Shown: one piece after another, positions 46,662-57,055 of the stretch
Numbering within the stretch: position 1 is the stretch's first letter
How the letters are laid out: each line of letters opens with the position of its first letter
DNA from: an uncultured Alteromonas sp.
Lineage (GTDB): Bacteria; Pseudomonadota; Gammaproteobacteria; Enterobacterales; Alteromonadaceae
Length of the DNA: 57,055 nt
Direction: 5' to 3'
Assembly: GCF_913058315.1 (NCBI RefSeq)
Contig: NZ_CAJXQY010000016.1
Span: 1 to 57,055, forward strand
Position numbers and translations under genes: made by a program
The notes under the pieces: model-generated
What the model was told of the DNA's origin: nothing
Databases searched by the model: none
Seen by the model: only the letters and a program-made list of their open reading frames with translations

Positions 46662-49160
46662 ATGGTGCGACTTTCTGGCGTTCAACGCATATGGGAGACA
46701 GGTATTATTATTGCCTGTGCTCTGGCGTTCTTTTTATTATTGGCGTTAGCCTCTTTTCATCCGGGCGATCCTGGCTGGAGTCAGGCTGGCCTGCAGAATA
46801 GTGTTCATAACTGGGTGGGTCCTACTGGCGCCTGGACAGCCGATCTGTTCTTTTTTACCTTTGGTTACCTGGCTTATGCCACGCCATTTTGCTGTGCTTT
46901 TATTGGCTGGTTTATTTTTCATAACATCAAGACCTGGCGCGAACTGGATTACCTGACAATTGGGCTGCGTTTGATTGGCGCAGTCCTGATTTTGCTTGGC
47001 TTAACCGGCATATTCAGCATTAATTTTGATGATCTGTTCAGCTTTACCGCCGGTGGGTTGATTGGCGATGTGATCAGTTCTGCGCTTATTCCCTATTTTA
47101 ATGTGGCCGGAACCGTACTACTACTGCTGTGCTTTTGCTGTGTTGGCTTTACGTTGCTGACTGGTATTTCCTGGTTGCTGATTGTGGATAAGCTGGGCGA
47201 AGGGACCCTGTGGTTTGGCCGTAAATCTATCGCTGCGCCACAAAAATTGCTGGCCCTTAATATGCCAACATTATCGTTACCCAATAAATCGGCCAGTAAA
47301 GACAAAGACAGTGATGAACTAAACATCACCAGCCTGCGTGCCGAACCGCCATCGGATAAAACGGCCGATAAAGTACCGCCAAAACAAGCCGCCCCGATTA
47401 AGGCTGAGCGCAGCGAACCTACCTTCACCATTCCGGATGAAATCTTTGCCTCACAGGAGGATGAAGATGACGAGATGCCGCCCTTTATTGTAGATACCAA
47501 CGATGGGGCAGGGGAGTCCTTCAGTACTGATGAGCCAGTCATTGCTACCGAGGCTGAACCTCGAAAAGTGGCACCAGCGGCGCCTGCAGCCCCCCAACAA
47601 CCGGCCGCCCGGGGCGCTAAACAAATCAGACCGCCACGCACTGAATCCGATGGGGATGTGGACATCGGCCCTATGCCTTCGTTCGAACTGCTCGACCGTC
47701 CGGATAAAAAGGAAAACCCCATTACCCAGGAAGAACTGGATATGGTTTCCCGTTTGGTGGAAGAAAAGCTGGCAAACTTTAACATTGATGCTGCGGTGGT
47801 GGGCGTGTATCCAGGCCCGGTGATTACGCGTTTCGAAATTGACCTGGCACCAGGTGTAAAAGTGAGCAAAATTAGTAGTTTGTCGAAGGATTTAGCCCGT
47901 GAGATGTCGGCAACATCAGTACGGGTAGTGGAGGTAATCCCCGGTAAGTCGGTGATTGGCCTTGAACTACCCAATAAAAAGCGTGAAATGGTGCGCATGA
48001 GTGAGGTGATTGAGTGTGAGGCTTTTCAGTCGAATGCGTCAGCTCTGACCATGGTACTAGGCTCCGATATCAGCGGCGATCCGGTGGTCGTAGACCTTGC
48101 CAAAATGCCGCACCTGCTGGTAGCAGGAACCACCGGTTCCGGTAAATCGGTGGGTGTAAACGTGATGATTCTGAGCTTGTTATACAAATCCACGCCAGAA
48201 GATGTGCGGATGATCATGATTGACCCCAAAATGTTGGAGCTATCGGTGTATGAAGGTATACCGCACCTGCTCGCTGAGGTGGTCACCGATATGAAAGAGG
48301 CCGCCAATGCATTGCGTTGGTGTGTAGGGGAAATGGAACGCCGCTATAAGCTGATGTCGGCATTAGGGGTTCGAAATCTTAAAGGGTATAACGCCAAAAT
48401 TAAACAGGCGATTGCCGATGGCGAGCCGATTAAGGATCCGCTCTGGCGTACCGAAGACAGTATGCTTGAAGAAGCCCCGGATCTGGAAAAACTGCCTTCT
48501 ATTGTGGTAGTGGTTGATGAATTTGCCGACATGATGATGATTGTGGGCAAAAAAGTCGAAGAGCTGATTGCCCGGATTGCGCAAAAAGCGCGGGCGGCCG
48601 GTATCCATTTGGTACTGGCTACACAGCGCCCTTCGGTAGACGTGATTACCGGTTTGATAAAAGCCAATATTCCCACCCGGATAGCATTCCAGGTATCGAG
48701 TAAAATTGACTCGCGCACTATTCTCGACCAACAGGGCGCTGAAACATTGCTGGGAATGGGGGATATGTTGTACCTGCCGCCTGGCAGCCCGGTGCCCACC
48801 CGTGTGCACGGTGCGTTTGTTGATGATCACGAGGTACATGCTGTGGTAGCCGACTGGAAGAAACGCGGCGAACCGGAGTATATCGATGAAATCCTCAATC
48901 CCGAGTCTACCGCGGAAGTCTTGTTACCCGGTGAACAGCCGGAAGGCGGCGATCAGGAAGTGGATGCATTCTATGATGAAGCCGTGGCATTTGTTACCGA
49001 AACCCGCCGTGCGTCGGTATCCAGTGTACAACGCAAATTCCGTATTGGTTACAACCGGGCAGCCCGGTTGGTTGAACAAATGGAGCAAAGCGGTGTCGTT
49101 ACTCCTGCGGGCCATAATGGTAATCGTGAAGTATTGGCGCCGCCTCCACCGAGAGATTAA
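46662..49160 (+). CDS. ftsK: DNA translocase FtsK
   Basis: 832 residues. Four N-terminal membrane helices (about 15-165) anchor it at the septum. An acidic/Pro-Ala linker (about 200-340) is shorter than in E. coli (1329 total). The RecA-like motor has Walker A GTTGSGKS and Walker B '[13 protein letters not shown]'. The C-terminal gamma winged helix ('[20 protein letters not shown]') reads KOPS and activates XerD. It is followed 13 bases later by lolA. Confidence 0.96.
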   Translation: MVRLSGVQRIWETGIIIACALAFFLLLALASFHPGDPGWSQAGLQNSVHNWVGPTGAWTADLFFFTFGYLAYATPFCCAFIGWFIFHNIKTWRELDYLTIGLRLIGAVLILLGLTGIFSINFDDLFSFTAGGLIGDVISSALIPYFNVAGTVLLLLCFCCVGFTLLTGISWLLIVDKLGEGTLWFGRKSIAAPQKLLALNMPTLSLPNKSASKDKDSDELNITSLRAEPPSDKTADKVPPKQAAPIKAERSEPTFTIPDEIFASQEDEDDEMPPFIVDTNDGAGESFSTDEPVIATEAEPRKVAPAAPAAPQQPAARGAKQIRPPRTESDGDVDIGPMPSFELLDRPDKKENPITQEELDMVSRLVEEKLANFNIDAAVVGVYPGPVITRFEIDLAPGVKVSKISSLSKDLAREMSATSVRVVEVIPGKSVIGLELPNKKREMVRMSEVIECEAFQSNASALTMVLGSDISGDPVVVDLAKMPHLLVAGTTGSGKSVGVNVMILSLLYKSTPEDVRMIMIDPKMLELSVYEGIPHLLAEVVTDMKEAANALRWCVGEMERRYKLMSALGVRNLKGYNAKIKQAIADGEPIKDPLWRTEDSMLEEAPDLEKLPSIVVVVDEFADMMMIVGKKVEELIARIAQKARAAGIHLVLATQRPSVDVITGLIKANIPTRIAFQVSSKIDSRTILDQQGAETLLGMGDMLYLPPGSPVPTRVHGAFVDDHEVHAVVADWKKRGEPEYIDEILNPESTAEVLLPGEQPEGGDQEVDAFYDEAVAFVTETRRASVSSVQRKFRIGYNRAARLVEQMEQSGVVTPAGHNGNREVLAPPPPRD

Positions 49161-49173
49161 CAGGAAGTCGTTT

Positions 49174-49788
49174 ATGAAAGCATTTTTTAGCAGAGCCTTA
49201 CTGACTCTGTCATTTTTTTCTGTTCCAGCACTGGCCGATGACGCTGAAGCGCTAAAAACCAGACTTGCCGCCCTTGAGTCTTTCAAGGCCGCTTTTACCC
49301 AGTCGGTTACCGACGAGAAAGGCGAAGTGGTGCATCAGGCCACCGGTAATCTGACGATGGCCCGGCCGGATAAACTGCGCTGGGAAACCTTAACGCCGGA
49401 CGAAACGGTATTGATAGCGGATGGCAGTGCAGTGTGGCATATCGATGACTGGGTAGAGCAGGTTACGGTGATGGCGCAGAACCAGGCGATAGACAATAAC
49501 CCCATAGTGCTGCTTACCAGTAACGACGATGCTATCTGGCAACAATATACTATTCACGCTACGCAAGCTAACACCTTCAGCGTTTCTGCCAAAGCTGAAG
49601 GTGGCCAGATTCGTAGCCTGAGCCTGAGTTTTGACGACCAGGGTCTGGCACATCTGGTGATGCTTGACAGTCAGGGTCAGCAAAGTGCCATTGATTTCAG
49701 TCAGCGTGAATTTAATACACCCGTTTTCCCTTCGGCATTTATTGCTGATGTGCCGGAGAGCTTCATGGTAGACGATCAGCGTCCATGA
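49174..49788 (+). CDS. lolA: Outer-membrane lipoprotein carrier protein LolA
   Basis: 204 residues from the ATG at 49174; longer in-frame extensions run into ftsK and lack a signal. The signal peptide ends in ALA (about 21). The mature half-barrel carries lipoproteins from LolCDE to LolB. Family segments include 'FKAAFTQSV' and 'RPDKLRWE'. It overlaps the rarA start by 4 bases (ATGA). Confidence 0.93.
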   Translation: MKAFFSRALLTLSFFSVPALADDAEALKTRLAALESFKAAFTQSVTDEKGEVVHQATGNLTMARPDKLRWETLTPDETVLIADGSAVWHIDDWVEQVTVMAQNQAIDNNPIVLLTSNDDAIWQQYTIHATQANTFSVSAKAEGGQIRSLSLSFDDQGLAHLVMLDSQGQQSAIDFSQREFNTPVFPSAFIADVPESFMVDDQRP

Positions 49789-51100
49789 GTTTGTTTAGTC
49801 AGCAAACCTATGCGCCACTGGCTGCGCGCATGCGCCCGGTGAACCTGGATGAGTATGTTGGTCAGGGGCATTTGGTTGGGCAGGGGAAACCCCTGCGCAA
49901 AATGCTCGAGTCGGGCCATTGCCATTCCATGGTACTGTGGGGCCCGCCGGGCACCGGCAAAACCACCATGGCCGAGCTGATTGCGGTGTATACCAATGCG
50001 CAGGTCATTAAGCTCTCTGCGGTTACGTCGGGCGTTAAAGATATCCGTGCGGCCATGGACCAGGCTGAACAGAATAAGTCTATGGGTGAGCGTACGCTGT
50101 TATTTGTAGACGAAGTGCATCGTTTTAATAAATCCCAACAGGATGCGTTTTTACCCTTTGTGGAGTCAGGCGTGGTGACTTTTGTTGGCGCCACAACTGA
50201 AAACCCGTCGTTTGAGCTGAATAATGCTTTGCTCTCCCGGGTTCGAGTGTATGTGCTGAAAGGCATTGACGATGACGCCCTTAATAACTTGCTCGACAGA
50301 GCGTTGGCAGATGCTGAGCGCGGTCTGGGAGAACGTAATTTAAGTCTGGCCGACGATGCCAGAAATGCGCTCATTGGCTTGTCTGGCGGTGATGGAAGGC
50401 GTTTATTAACCTATTTGGAACTGGCCAGCGATTTTACTAACGAAAGTCAGATCAGCCTCAATGATATCGAACAGGCGGTTGGCGAGAAGGTCGCCAGTTA
50501 CGACAAGCAGGGTGATACCTTTTACGATTTAATCTCGGCGTTCCATAAATCAGTGCGTGGCTCCGACCCCGATGCGGCGCTGTACTGGTATGCACGAATA
50601 TTAAATGGTGGCGGTGATGCCCTTTACGTGGCACGCCGGCTTCTGGCAATATCTTCTGAAGACATTGGTAACGCCGATCCCAGAGCCATGCAATTGTGTA
50701 TCAACGCCTGGGATGTGTATCATCGCGTTGGCCCTGCTGAAGGGGAGCGTGCTATTGCTCAGGCCGCGGTTTATTGTGCCCTTGCAGCCAAAAGTAATGC
50801 GGTTTATATGGCGTTTAGTCAGGCCAAACAGGATGCCAGAGAAAAACCGGATTACCCGGTGCCGGTGCATTTACGCAACGCGCCAACCAAATTATTAAAA
50901 GAAATGGGCCATGGTGCAGAGTATCGCTACGCACACAATGAGCCCAATGCATTTGCCGCAGGCGAATGTTATTTGCCTCCGGAACTGGCCGATGCAAGAT
51001 ATTATCAACCTACCGAACGTGGGCTGGAAAAGCAGCTTAAAGCCAAGCGGGAATATCTGGATCAGTTAAATAATAGCAGCCAACAAAAACGGAACGGCTA

Positions 51101-51101
<1 letters not shown>
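49785..51101 (+). CDS. rarA: Replication-associated recombination ATPase RarA
   Basis: 438 residues. A clamp-loader-like AAA+ protein acting at stalled forks. Walker A is GPPGTGKTT, Walker B '[16 protein letters not shown]', and the C-terminal tetramerisation domain contains '[20 protein letters not shown]'. It is in the lolA-rarA-crcB-serS run. Its stop overlaps the crcB start by one base (TAATG). Confidence 0.95.
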
Positions 51102-52784
<1,683 letters not shown>

Positions 52785-52798
52785 AACGTAGTGATACC

Positions 52799-52826
52799 AA
52801 AAGGCCGCTAATCAGCGGCCTTTTTT
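52799..52826. terminator. Bidirectional terminator between serS and tusE
   Basis: An 11-bp stem (AAAAGGCCGCT/AGCGGCCTTTT) with an AATC loop and T-tracts both ways. Its right edge overlaps the tusE stop codon. Confidence 0.92.
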
Positions 52827-53169
52827 ATAAGCACTTTTTAGGCTTTGGCAGGCCGGCCAGCTTTGTGGCCTGTTTGGCGGGCCCTTTAGGGAACAGGCGT
52901 TGCAGATAGCGGCTATTGCCTTTTTCCGGTCCGTATTTGGCCGCCATCGCCTTGACCAGCGCTCGTATGGCCGGGCTGGTTTCATATTCCAGATAGAATT
53001 CCCGCACAAATAACACGACTTCCCAATGCGCCTCGGTCAGCTCAATGCCTTCCTGTTCGGCTAACAACGGCACCATCTCCTGTTGCCACTGCTTGTAATC
53101 TAACAGGTAGCCGAGTTTATCGGTGGCGTAGGACTGACCCTGCCATTCAAACTGAAAGTTATCGCTCAT
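52825..53169 (-). CDS. tusE: Sulfur relay protein TusE (DsrC family)
   Basis: 114 residues with the catalytic Cys113 in the penultimate position (KPKKCL), as in TusE/DsrC. It accepts persulfide from TusBCD and passes it to MnmA for s2U34 of tRNA-Lys, -Glu and -Gln. '[16 protein letters not shown]' is the family core. It overlaps tusB by 4 bases. In E. coli tusE sits alone beside yccA; here it is fused into one tusDCB-tusE run. Confidence 0.94.
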   Translation of the reverse strand: MSDNFQFEWQGQSYATDKLGYLLDYKQWQQEMVPLLAEQEGIELTEAHWEVVLFVREFYLEYETSPAIRALVKAMAAKYGPEKGNSRYLQRLFPKGPAKQATKLAGLPKPKKCL

Positions 53170-53429
53170 GGTAAGACGTTAATCCACTGCTGATGTTGTT
53201 GATGAAGAGCACTAAGTTTATCAGAACTTAGGGCGGCTTCGACAGCCACCCCCCGCTCAGCACAGTCCTTTTCCATTGCCATGACGCTAAGTGTTGGATA
53301 AGCGTGGCAGATAGTATTGAAAGCGTATACGCCGTCACCACAACACACAATGATGTCTGTGGCAGCTAAACTGTTTAACAGTGCCTGCGCGGTACTGTCG
53401 AGATGAAAAGAGGCAAAACGAACAATCAT
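53166..53429 (-). CDS. tusB: Sulfur relay protein TusB (DsrH family)
   Basis: 87 residues of the DsrH fold, subunit of the TusBCD hexamer. Sequence conservation is modest ('[13 protein letters not shown]'), so the call rests partly on position after tusC, with a one-base overlap (TGATG), and before tusE. Confidence 0.85.
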   Translation of the reverse strand: MIVRFASFHLDSTAQALLNSLAATDIIVCCGDGVYAFNTICHAYPTLSVMAMEKDCAERGVAVEAALSSDKLSALHQQHQQWINVLP

Positions 53430-53788
53430 CAGAAGGTTACCGTATGCTCAGAGTGGGCTAATAGTTGATGCAGCGCTGGTGCGTCTAACAAGGTAATATC
53501 GTCCTCATCGATGCCTAAATCGGTAACACTGAGGTTTAACGCCGCTAACGAAGCCTGACAAACATACACCGGCTCAATATCGTAAAAGGGCAAAACCCGG
53601 GCTTGTTTAAGCTGGTTTTTGCGTTCAACAGGCTGCTGATTAGCCAGCAATTGCAAAATGCCTTTACCACTGAATACCACGTTGCATTCATGACCATAAT
53701 TGGTTGAGGCCAAAGCAAATTCAATACCGTCTGACGCTTGCTGAGAAGCGTAGGGCGGTTGGGTTAATAAAATGGTTAGGGTTGCCAT
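53429..53788 (-). CDS. tusC: Sulfur relay protein TusC (DsrF family)
   Basis: 119 residues of the DsrE/F fold ('LLTQPPYASQQASDGIEFAL', 'VVFSGKGILQLL'). It is a subunit of the TusBCD complex. Its start overlaps the tusD stop by one base. Confidence 0.9.
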   Translation of the reverse strand: MATLTILLTQPPYASQQASDGIEFALASTNYGHECNVVFSGKGILQLLANQQPVERKNQLKQARVLPFYDIEPVYVCQASLAALNLSVTDLGIDEDDITLLDAPALHQLLAHSEHTVTF

Positions 53789-54177
53789 TAAAATTGCACC
53801 AGTTTATCTGAGTTATGCAAAAGCGTGAAAAACTCGCCTAAGCCGACTTGTTTAAAGGGCGCAAAGAGGTTGTGCTGTTCCAGGCCCGCCTGCTCGGCCT
53901 GTTCGGCATCGATGACGCCTCGCTTACCGGCAGCTCCTACACACACTAACAGGGGAACATTGTTCGCGGTAGCAAAGGTTTGCCAGGCGCTGGGTAAATC
54001 CACCTCACTGGCTGCCTTGTCGATGAGACCGTTGGCGTGATAAACACCGGCCTGATAGAAAAATATTTGCTCAATGGACTGACCCTGCGCCACCGCTGCA
54101 TGGCAAAAAGCCACGGCATCTGTACAGGCCGATAATGATTCAGGCGAACTGGTGATTAAAACTGAAATTCGTTGCAT
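53788..54177 (-). CDS. tusD: Sulfurtransferase TusD (DsrE family)
   Basis: 129 residues from the ATG at 54177. The active Cys is C79 in 'PLLVCVGAAGKRGV', matching E. coli Cys78, which takes sulfur from TusA. A TTG start at 54213 would translate straight through the terminator hairpin and is rejected. The only Shine-Dalgarno-like bases (AAGGGG) lie inside the 3' arm of that hairpin, about 12 bases from the ATG. Confidence 0.9.
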   Translation of the reverse strand: MQRISVLITSSPESLSACTDAVAFCHAAVAQGQSIEQIFFYQAGVYHANGLIDKAASEVDLPSAWQTFATANNVPLLVCVGAAGKRGVIDAEQAEQAGLEQHNLFAPFKQVGLGEFFTLLHNSDKLVQF

Positions 54178-54182
54178 AAAAC

Positions 54183-54208
54183 AAAAACACCCCTTAACGG
54201 GGTGTTTT
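54183..54208 (-). terminator. Intrinsic terminator immediately upstream of tusD
   Basis: A 10-bp stem (AAAACACCCC/GGGGTGTTTT) with a GTTAA loop, followed on the minus strand by TGTTTT and then the tusD ATG. It ends the yccA transcript, yet tusD has no room for its own promoter after it. Confidence 0.85.
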
Positions 54209-54228
54209 CTCAAAACATAACGTTTCGA

Positions 54229-54897
54229 TTAATCATCACCACCGAATGCACCCAGCAATTGCAGCAGAGATACAAACAGGTTGTAGATGTTCAGATACAG
54301 ACCAACGGTTGCGCGGATGTAGTTGGTTTCACCGCCGTGGATGATGCGGCTGGTATCAAACAGGATGAAACCAGACATCAGGAACACGATAGCCGCGTTA
54401 ATGGCCAGGTGAACCGCAGGGACTGAGAAGAAAATATTCGCAATCGCAGCAACCAGTACTACCATCATACCCACAAACAAAAAACCACCCATAAAAGAGA
54501 AGTCTTTCTTGGTAGTCAGCACATAGGCAGATAACGCGAAGAAAATTAATGCTGTACCACCCAGAGCCTGAGCAATCAGGGCAGGGCCACCAGGGATTGA
54601 CGCGTAGAAGCTAAGCATATAGCCCAGAGAACCGCCAAGCAAGCCGGTAAACGCAAAAATCCAGTAGATACCAGACGCTGAGTCTGCTTTTTTGTGTACA
54701 ACGAAAAGAGTGATGAACGCACCGATAGTCATCATCAGTGACATCATAGGTGAAATGCCAATAGCCATAGTGACACCAGCACACACGGCACTGAATAACA
54801 GTGTCATGGCTAACAACATGTAAGTATTACGCAAAACCTTATTGGTTTCTAAAACCGAAGGCCTTGATGCACTAGTATACACCGAACGATTATCCAT
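54229..54897 (-). CDS. yccA: Bax inhibitor-1 family membrane protein YccA
   Basis: 222 residues from the ATG at 54897 with a strong GGAGG site (E. coli 219). Seven membrane helices. E. coli YccA modulates FtsH. The end 'ETNYIRATVGLYLNIYNLFV' is the family signature, with the acidic GGDD tail. It lies between serT and tus genes, as in E. coli. Confidence 0.93.
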   Translation of the reverse strand: MDNRSVYTSASRPSVLETNKVLRNTYMLLAMTLLFSAVCAGVTMAIGISPMMSLMMTIGAFITLFVVHKKADSASGIYWIFAFTGLLGGSLGYMLSFYASIPGGPALIAQALGGTALIFFALSAYVLTTKKDFSFMGGFLFVGMMVVLVAAIANIFFSVPAVHLAINAAIVFLMSGFILFDTSRIIHGGETNYIRATVGLYLNIYNLFVSLLQLLGAFGGDD

Positions 54898-55098
54898 TGT
54901 TTCCTCCAATAGGACAGGCAAAATTAAACAAAACCATATTACGATATAGTTTAGTGCATTTGTATGGGTTTTAGTTCCGTTTTTCAATAGGTAAAAGCTA
55001 TCACTGACGGGAATTAACGATTTTTTTGTTAGCAGAGGATAAATAAACGGATTTTTGTTTAAAAGACAGGCAAACAATTCTTTTTTTTAAATTAACCC

Positions 55099-55126
55099 TT
55101 TACAGTCATAAAAATTTCATTAAGAT
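55099..55126 (+). promoter_or_regulatory. Promoter of tRNA-Ser copy 1
   Basis: TTTACA (55099-55104), 16 bases, TAAGAT (55121-55126), 13 bases before the mature tRNA. The same arrangement precedes copy 2. Confidence 0.75.
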
Positions 55127-55139
55127 TCGCATCACTCAA

Positions 55140-55231
55140 GGAGAGTTGGCAGAGTCCGGTTGAATGCACCTGACTTGAAATCAGACGAAGGGTCAAACCT
55201 TCCGGGGGTTCGAATCCCTCACTCTCCGCCA
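55140..55231 (+). tRNA. serT: tRNA-Ser(UGA), copy 1
   Basis: 92 bases with encoded CCA. The acceptor stem GGAGAGT pairs with ACTCTCC. The anticodon loop CTTGAAA gives TGA (UCA codons). A long variable arm (GAAGG...CCTTC) marks class II tRNA, and GGTTCGAATCC is the T loop. E. coli serT also lies beside yccA. U34 is an expected cmo5U site. Confidence 0.96.
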
Positions 55232-55239
55232 AATTTAAG

Positions 55240-55266
55240 AAACCCGCACACGTTGCGGGTTTTTTA
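55240..55266 (+). terminator. Terminator of tRNA-Ser copy 1
   Basis: An 8-bp stem (AACCCGCA/TGCGGGTT) with a 5-base loop and a T-tract, starting 9 bases after CCA. Copy 2 has the same element with one loop change. Confidence 0.9.
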
Positions 55267-55310
55267 TTGCCTGAAATAAAGTTCGCTCTGACTTTTACGC
55301 CTTCCCAATA

Positions 55311-55907
55311 TTAATCGCAATGGTGTTCAGTAATCGTAAACTCAAAAGTTTCGCCATCTTGCTCTTTCACTAACAGTTGCTCGCCATCCAGGGTGAAACT
55401 GAAATCTCGCATCCAGTTGAGTTTCGCCAGTTGGTGTAATTGATAGCGTCCCAGAGGCGTGGGGCATATCATATAGAAATAGTGATAGGCTTTTCCCATT
55501 GCACCGGGATCGAACGTATACACATAAACGGTATCGTTGCCAAATGTTTGCTCGCGGTGCACGTAGTCAGCCGGAGCACTGAATACCCCGCCAAATAAAA
55601 TACCCAGTAGTAACATTGGGATCTGCACTACCACTAACATCCAGGTTGAGATAACGAAGGCTGCTCGCAAAACGCCATGCCTGATGGTGTTCTGCATAAT
55701 CTGATATTTGAAGGCCATTAAATAAGCGGCCACCAAAACCATGACTAATTTAACTAATTTCAGATAACCTTTTGTTGCATCCATCAGGGCAGGCGATTGC
55801 CAGTTTAATCCCCAAAGTGTGGCGCCATGCAGGCTTTCCATAAAAGGTAGATAGAGACAAACGATAATAAGAATAATGAGTCTGGGCGACGCTTCCGTGT
55901 GTGGCAA
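55311..55907 (-). CDS. Unrecognised membrane protein between the two tRNA-Ser genes
   Basis: 198 residues if the TTG at 55907 (AGGA site 10 bases upstream) is the start. There are three hydrophobic helices (about 9-26, 49-66, 82-110), then a soluble C-terminal about 80 residues with 'TFGNDTVYVYTFDPG' and an acidic end. I recognise no family. It converges on the terminator of tRNA copy 1. It is the only gene inside the 1028-bp interval between the tRNA copies. Confidence 0.65.
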   Translation of the reverse strand: MPHTEASPRLIILIIVCLYLPFMESLHGATLWGLNWQSPALMDATKGYLKLVKLVMVLVAAYLMAFKYQIMQNTIRHGVLRAAFVISTWMLVVVQIPMLLLGILFGGVFSAPADYVHREQTFGNDTVYVYTFDPGAMGKAYHYFYMICPTPLGRYQLHQLAKLNWMRDFSFTLDGEQLLVKEQDGETFEFTITEHHCD

Positions 55908-56126
55908 CGCAAAGGATCCTTATTTTGTGCTTAGCATAAGTAAGCAATACTTATAAAAAGTTTATACGCCTGCGCGCGGTAAGGTTCAAGCGTTCGCACG
56001 CAGAAGGAGGACAGGTTGCGGCCGATAAAACTGAGTTCGCGAAGCGAAATGTGGGTGAAGAACTAAACAAAATCCAACGGTAGTGTCGGTTTTCTAAGCA
56101 AATGGCTTGGTTGCTTAAAGTTTCCC

Positions 56127-56154
56127 TTTACAGACACAAAAATATCATTATGAT
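56127..56154 (+). promoter_or_regulatory. Promoter of tRNA-Ser copy 2
   Basis: TTTACA (56127-56132), 16 bases, TATGAT (56149-56154), 13 bases before the tRNA. It is slightly closer to consensus than copy 1. Confidence 0.75.
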
Positions 56155-56167
56155 ACGCATCACTTCA

Positions 56168-56259
56168 GGAGAGTTGGCAGAGTCCGGTTGAATGCACCTG
56201 ACTTGAAATCAGACGAAGGGTCAAACCTTCCGGGGGTTCGAATCCCTCACTCTCCGCCA
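56168..56259 (+). tRNA. serT: tRNA-Ser(UGA), copy 2
   Basis: Identical over all 92 bases to copy 1, with encoded CCA. The flanking promoter (with a few substitutions) and terminator (one loop change) are also duplicated; identity ends about 40 bases downstream of CCA. Confidence 0.96.
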
Positions 56260-56267
56260 AATTTAAG

Positions 56268-56294
56268 AAACCCGCACATGTTGCGGGTTTTTTA
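56268..56294 (+). terminator. Terminator of tRNA-Ser copy 2
   Basis: The stem AACCCGCA/TGCGGGTT with loop CATGT and a T-tract, the same as for copy 1 apart from one loop base. Confidence 0.9.
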
Positions 56295-56461
56295 TTGCCT
56301 CTAGTAAAGCGATATGGCTGACTGTGGGGTTTGACAAATCGACAGGAAAGCTGCTTTCACTATCCAAACTTTCAATTCATTTCTAAAAAGCTAAATACGC
56401 CGGCTTTCGCTGCGAATAAGTTGTGCAGTAATAGCCGTTGGCGGCGGGAGCTTTATTTTCA

Positions 56462-56866
56462 GTGGGATGGGATGGGGTGGTTGGCGAAAACGATAAAAGC
56501 TTACTTAGCTGGCAGTTTGACCAAGCCGGAGAGCCATTACACGTGCTAGCGGCGGAAATATCGGCCAGCAGCGGCTTCACGTTGGTCACAGGGGCCGCAA
56601 GCCGGGGCATTGTGACTGGCACACATTATGGTTCAGGTAAGGTCGCCATTAGCCTGACTAATCAAAGTCGTGAAGGCAATTCACTGGCTCTGCTGCCTCA
56701 GGTCGATCACGTTAACCAGAATCTTGCCTGCAGTGTGATTTACCCGGCCTCAGCTGGCTGGCAACACTTAAGGTTATCGGCAACAAATGAAACCGTCTTC
56801 CAGGCCTTGTATATATATGATGATAATGACTGGCAACCGGAATATTACGGGTCTTTGCTGGATTAA
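56462..56866 (+). CDS. Unrecognised ORF, possibly the 3' part of a longer gene
   Basis: 134 residues from a GTG at 56462 with GGGAG upstream; a TTG at 56438 is an alternative. An in-frame stop (TAG at 56432) closes it upstream. No signal peptide or membrane segment. The beta-rich composition ('ASSGFTLVTGAASRGIVTG', 'AGWQHLRLSATNETVFQALY') resembles the end of an exported beta-sandwich protein, but I recognise no family. A terminator-like hairpin follows. Confidence 0.5.
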   Translation: MGWDGVVGENDKSLLSWQFDQAGEPLHVLAAEISASSGFTLVTGAASRGIVTGTHYGSGKVAISLTNQSREGNSLALLPQVDHVNQNLACSVIYPASAGWQHLRLSATNETVFQALYIYDDNDWQPEYYGSLLD

Positions 56867-56879
56867 ATATCGCCGAAGA

Positions 56880-56915
56880 CGCGCTGTCGTGTTTAAAGTG
56901 AGGGCTGACAGCGCG
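56880..56915 (+). terminator. Hairpin after the 56462 ORF
   Basis: A 9-bp GC-rich stem (CGCGCTGTC/GACAGCGCG) with an 18-base loop, followed by GGTTTATTG. The U-tract is weak. The remaining bases to 57055 show no gene that I can support. Confidence 0.5.
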
Positions 56916-57055
56916 GGTTTATTGTCTGATTTATACCCATGCCGCTAAATTAACATTCATTTAGGCTTACCTTTACCCGTATTTTTGATTAATATGCGCT
57001 GTATTGGCACAGGAAAAGGTGCAATTGCTCGTTTAATAAGTGAGAGACGAGCGGG

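Noticed and set aside
47093-47998. Large antisense open frame within ftsK (about 300 codons)
   Set aside because: Serine- and threonine-rich composition typical of a shadow frame opposite a coding gene; no domain, and it lies wholly within ftsK.
48886-49173. Long N-terminal extension of lolA into ftsK
   Set aside because: The frame is open only by chance within ftsK; the signal peptide begins at the ATG at 49174.
54178-54213. Longer tusD start (TTG at 54213)
   Set aside because: It would translate the terminator hairpin and adds residues absent from TusD proteins.
56994-57055. Possible start of a coding sequence at the right edge (ATG at 56994, open to the end)
   Set aside because: Only about 20 codons, no ribosome-binding site and no recognisable motif, so it cannot be distinguished from chance.

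Overview
This 57 kb window (GC near 49% by eye) is chromosomal core DNA of a gammaproteobacterium, most likely a marine Alteromonadaceae relative (Alteromonas/Salinimonas/Aestuariibacter type). Nearly every block matches a conserved enterobacterial or alteromonad neighbourhood: perM-bepA-arsC-hda-purMN, bcp-gcvR-dapA-bamC-purC, nrdAB-yfaE-ubiG-gyrA, serC-aroA-cmk-rpsA-ihfB-lapAB-pyrF, ald-lrp-ftsK-lolA-rarA-crcB-serS and tusDCB-tusE-yccA-serT. The genus call is inference from gene content and order. I see no phage, insertion sequence, CRISPR array, toxin-antitoxin pair or classical defence system.

Layout. 1-2216: a minus-strand operon for glucosylglycerate (a compatible solute): glycerate kinase, a sugar-phosphoglycerate phosphatase and a cut-off GT81-type synthase. 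2375-4096: cmoAB (wobble cmo5U34 of tRNA). 4270-6306: a NarL-type response regulator, adenosine deaminase and a small lipoprotein. 6408-8831: fadE, with a FadR-like operator. 9034-13796: purMN, a DUF3108 protein, a DUF2066 protein and hda. 13793-19168: a lipoprotein with a gluzincin-type zinc motif, DUF2069, a WrbA-like flavoprotein, arsC, a TlpA-like thioredoxin and bepA. 19476-25589: perM-like permease, a twin-arginine dienelactone hydrolase, bcp, gcvR, dapA, bamC and purC. 25746-31742: a DMT exporter, a flagellin C-terminal relic, yfaE, nrdB, nrdA and ubiG. 32033-42486: gyrA, serC, aroA, cmk, rpsA, ihfB, lapA, lapB and pyrF. 42487-44623: a 44-bp perfect palindrome, then a DUF2306 membrane protein facing a membrane-anchored AraC regulator. 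44786-52784: ald, lrp, ftsK, lolA, rarA, crcB and serS. 52825-54897: tusE, tusB, tusC, tusD and yccA. 55140-57055: two identical tRNA-Ser(UGA) genes, each with its own promoter and terminator, bracketing an unknown membrane protein, then an unrecognised ORF.

Functional links. CmoA/CmoB, SerRS and both tRNA-Ser(UGA) genes lie in one window; in E. coli this tRNA carries cmo5U34 and is charged by SerRS. TusBCDE supplies sulfur for the other major U34 modification. PurM, PurN and PurC are three steps of purine synthesis, and Add recycles adenosine. NrdA, NrdB and YfaE form the class Ia ribonucleotide reductase and its cofactor maintenance system. Envelope biogenesis is well represented (BepA, BamC, LapAB, LolA).

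Places most worth a second look: the flagellin C-terminal fragment after the DMT exporter; the duplicated serT transcription units; the nrdA upstream region with paired NrdR boxes far from the gene and an intervening terminator-like hairpin; the yccA/tusD terminator that abuts the tusD start codon; the HExxH lipoprotein; a one-cysteine Bcp; and the palindromic repeat. No wholly new multi-gene system is evident. The strongest candidates for undescribed biology are the lipoprotein gluzincin and the DUF2306/AraC pair.
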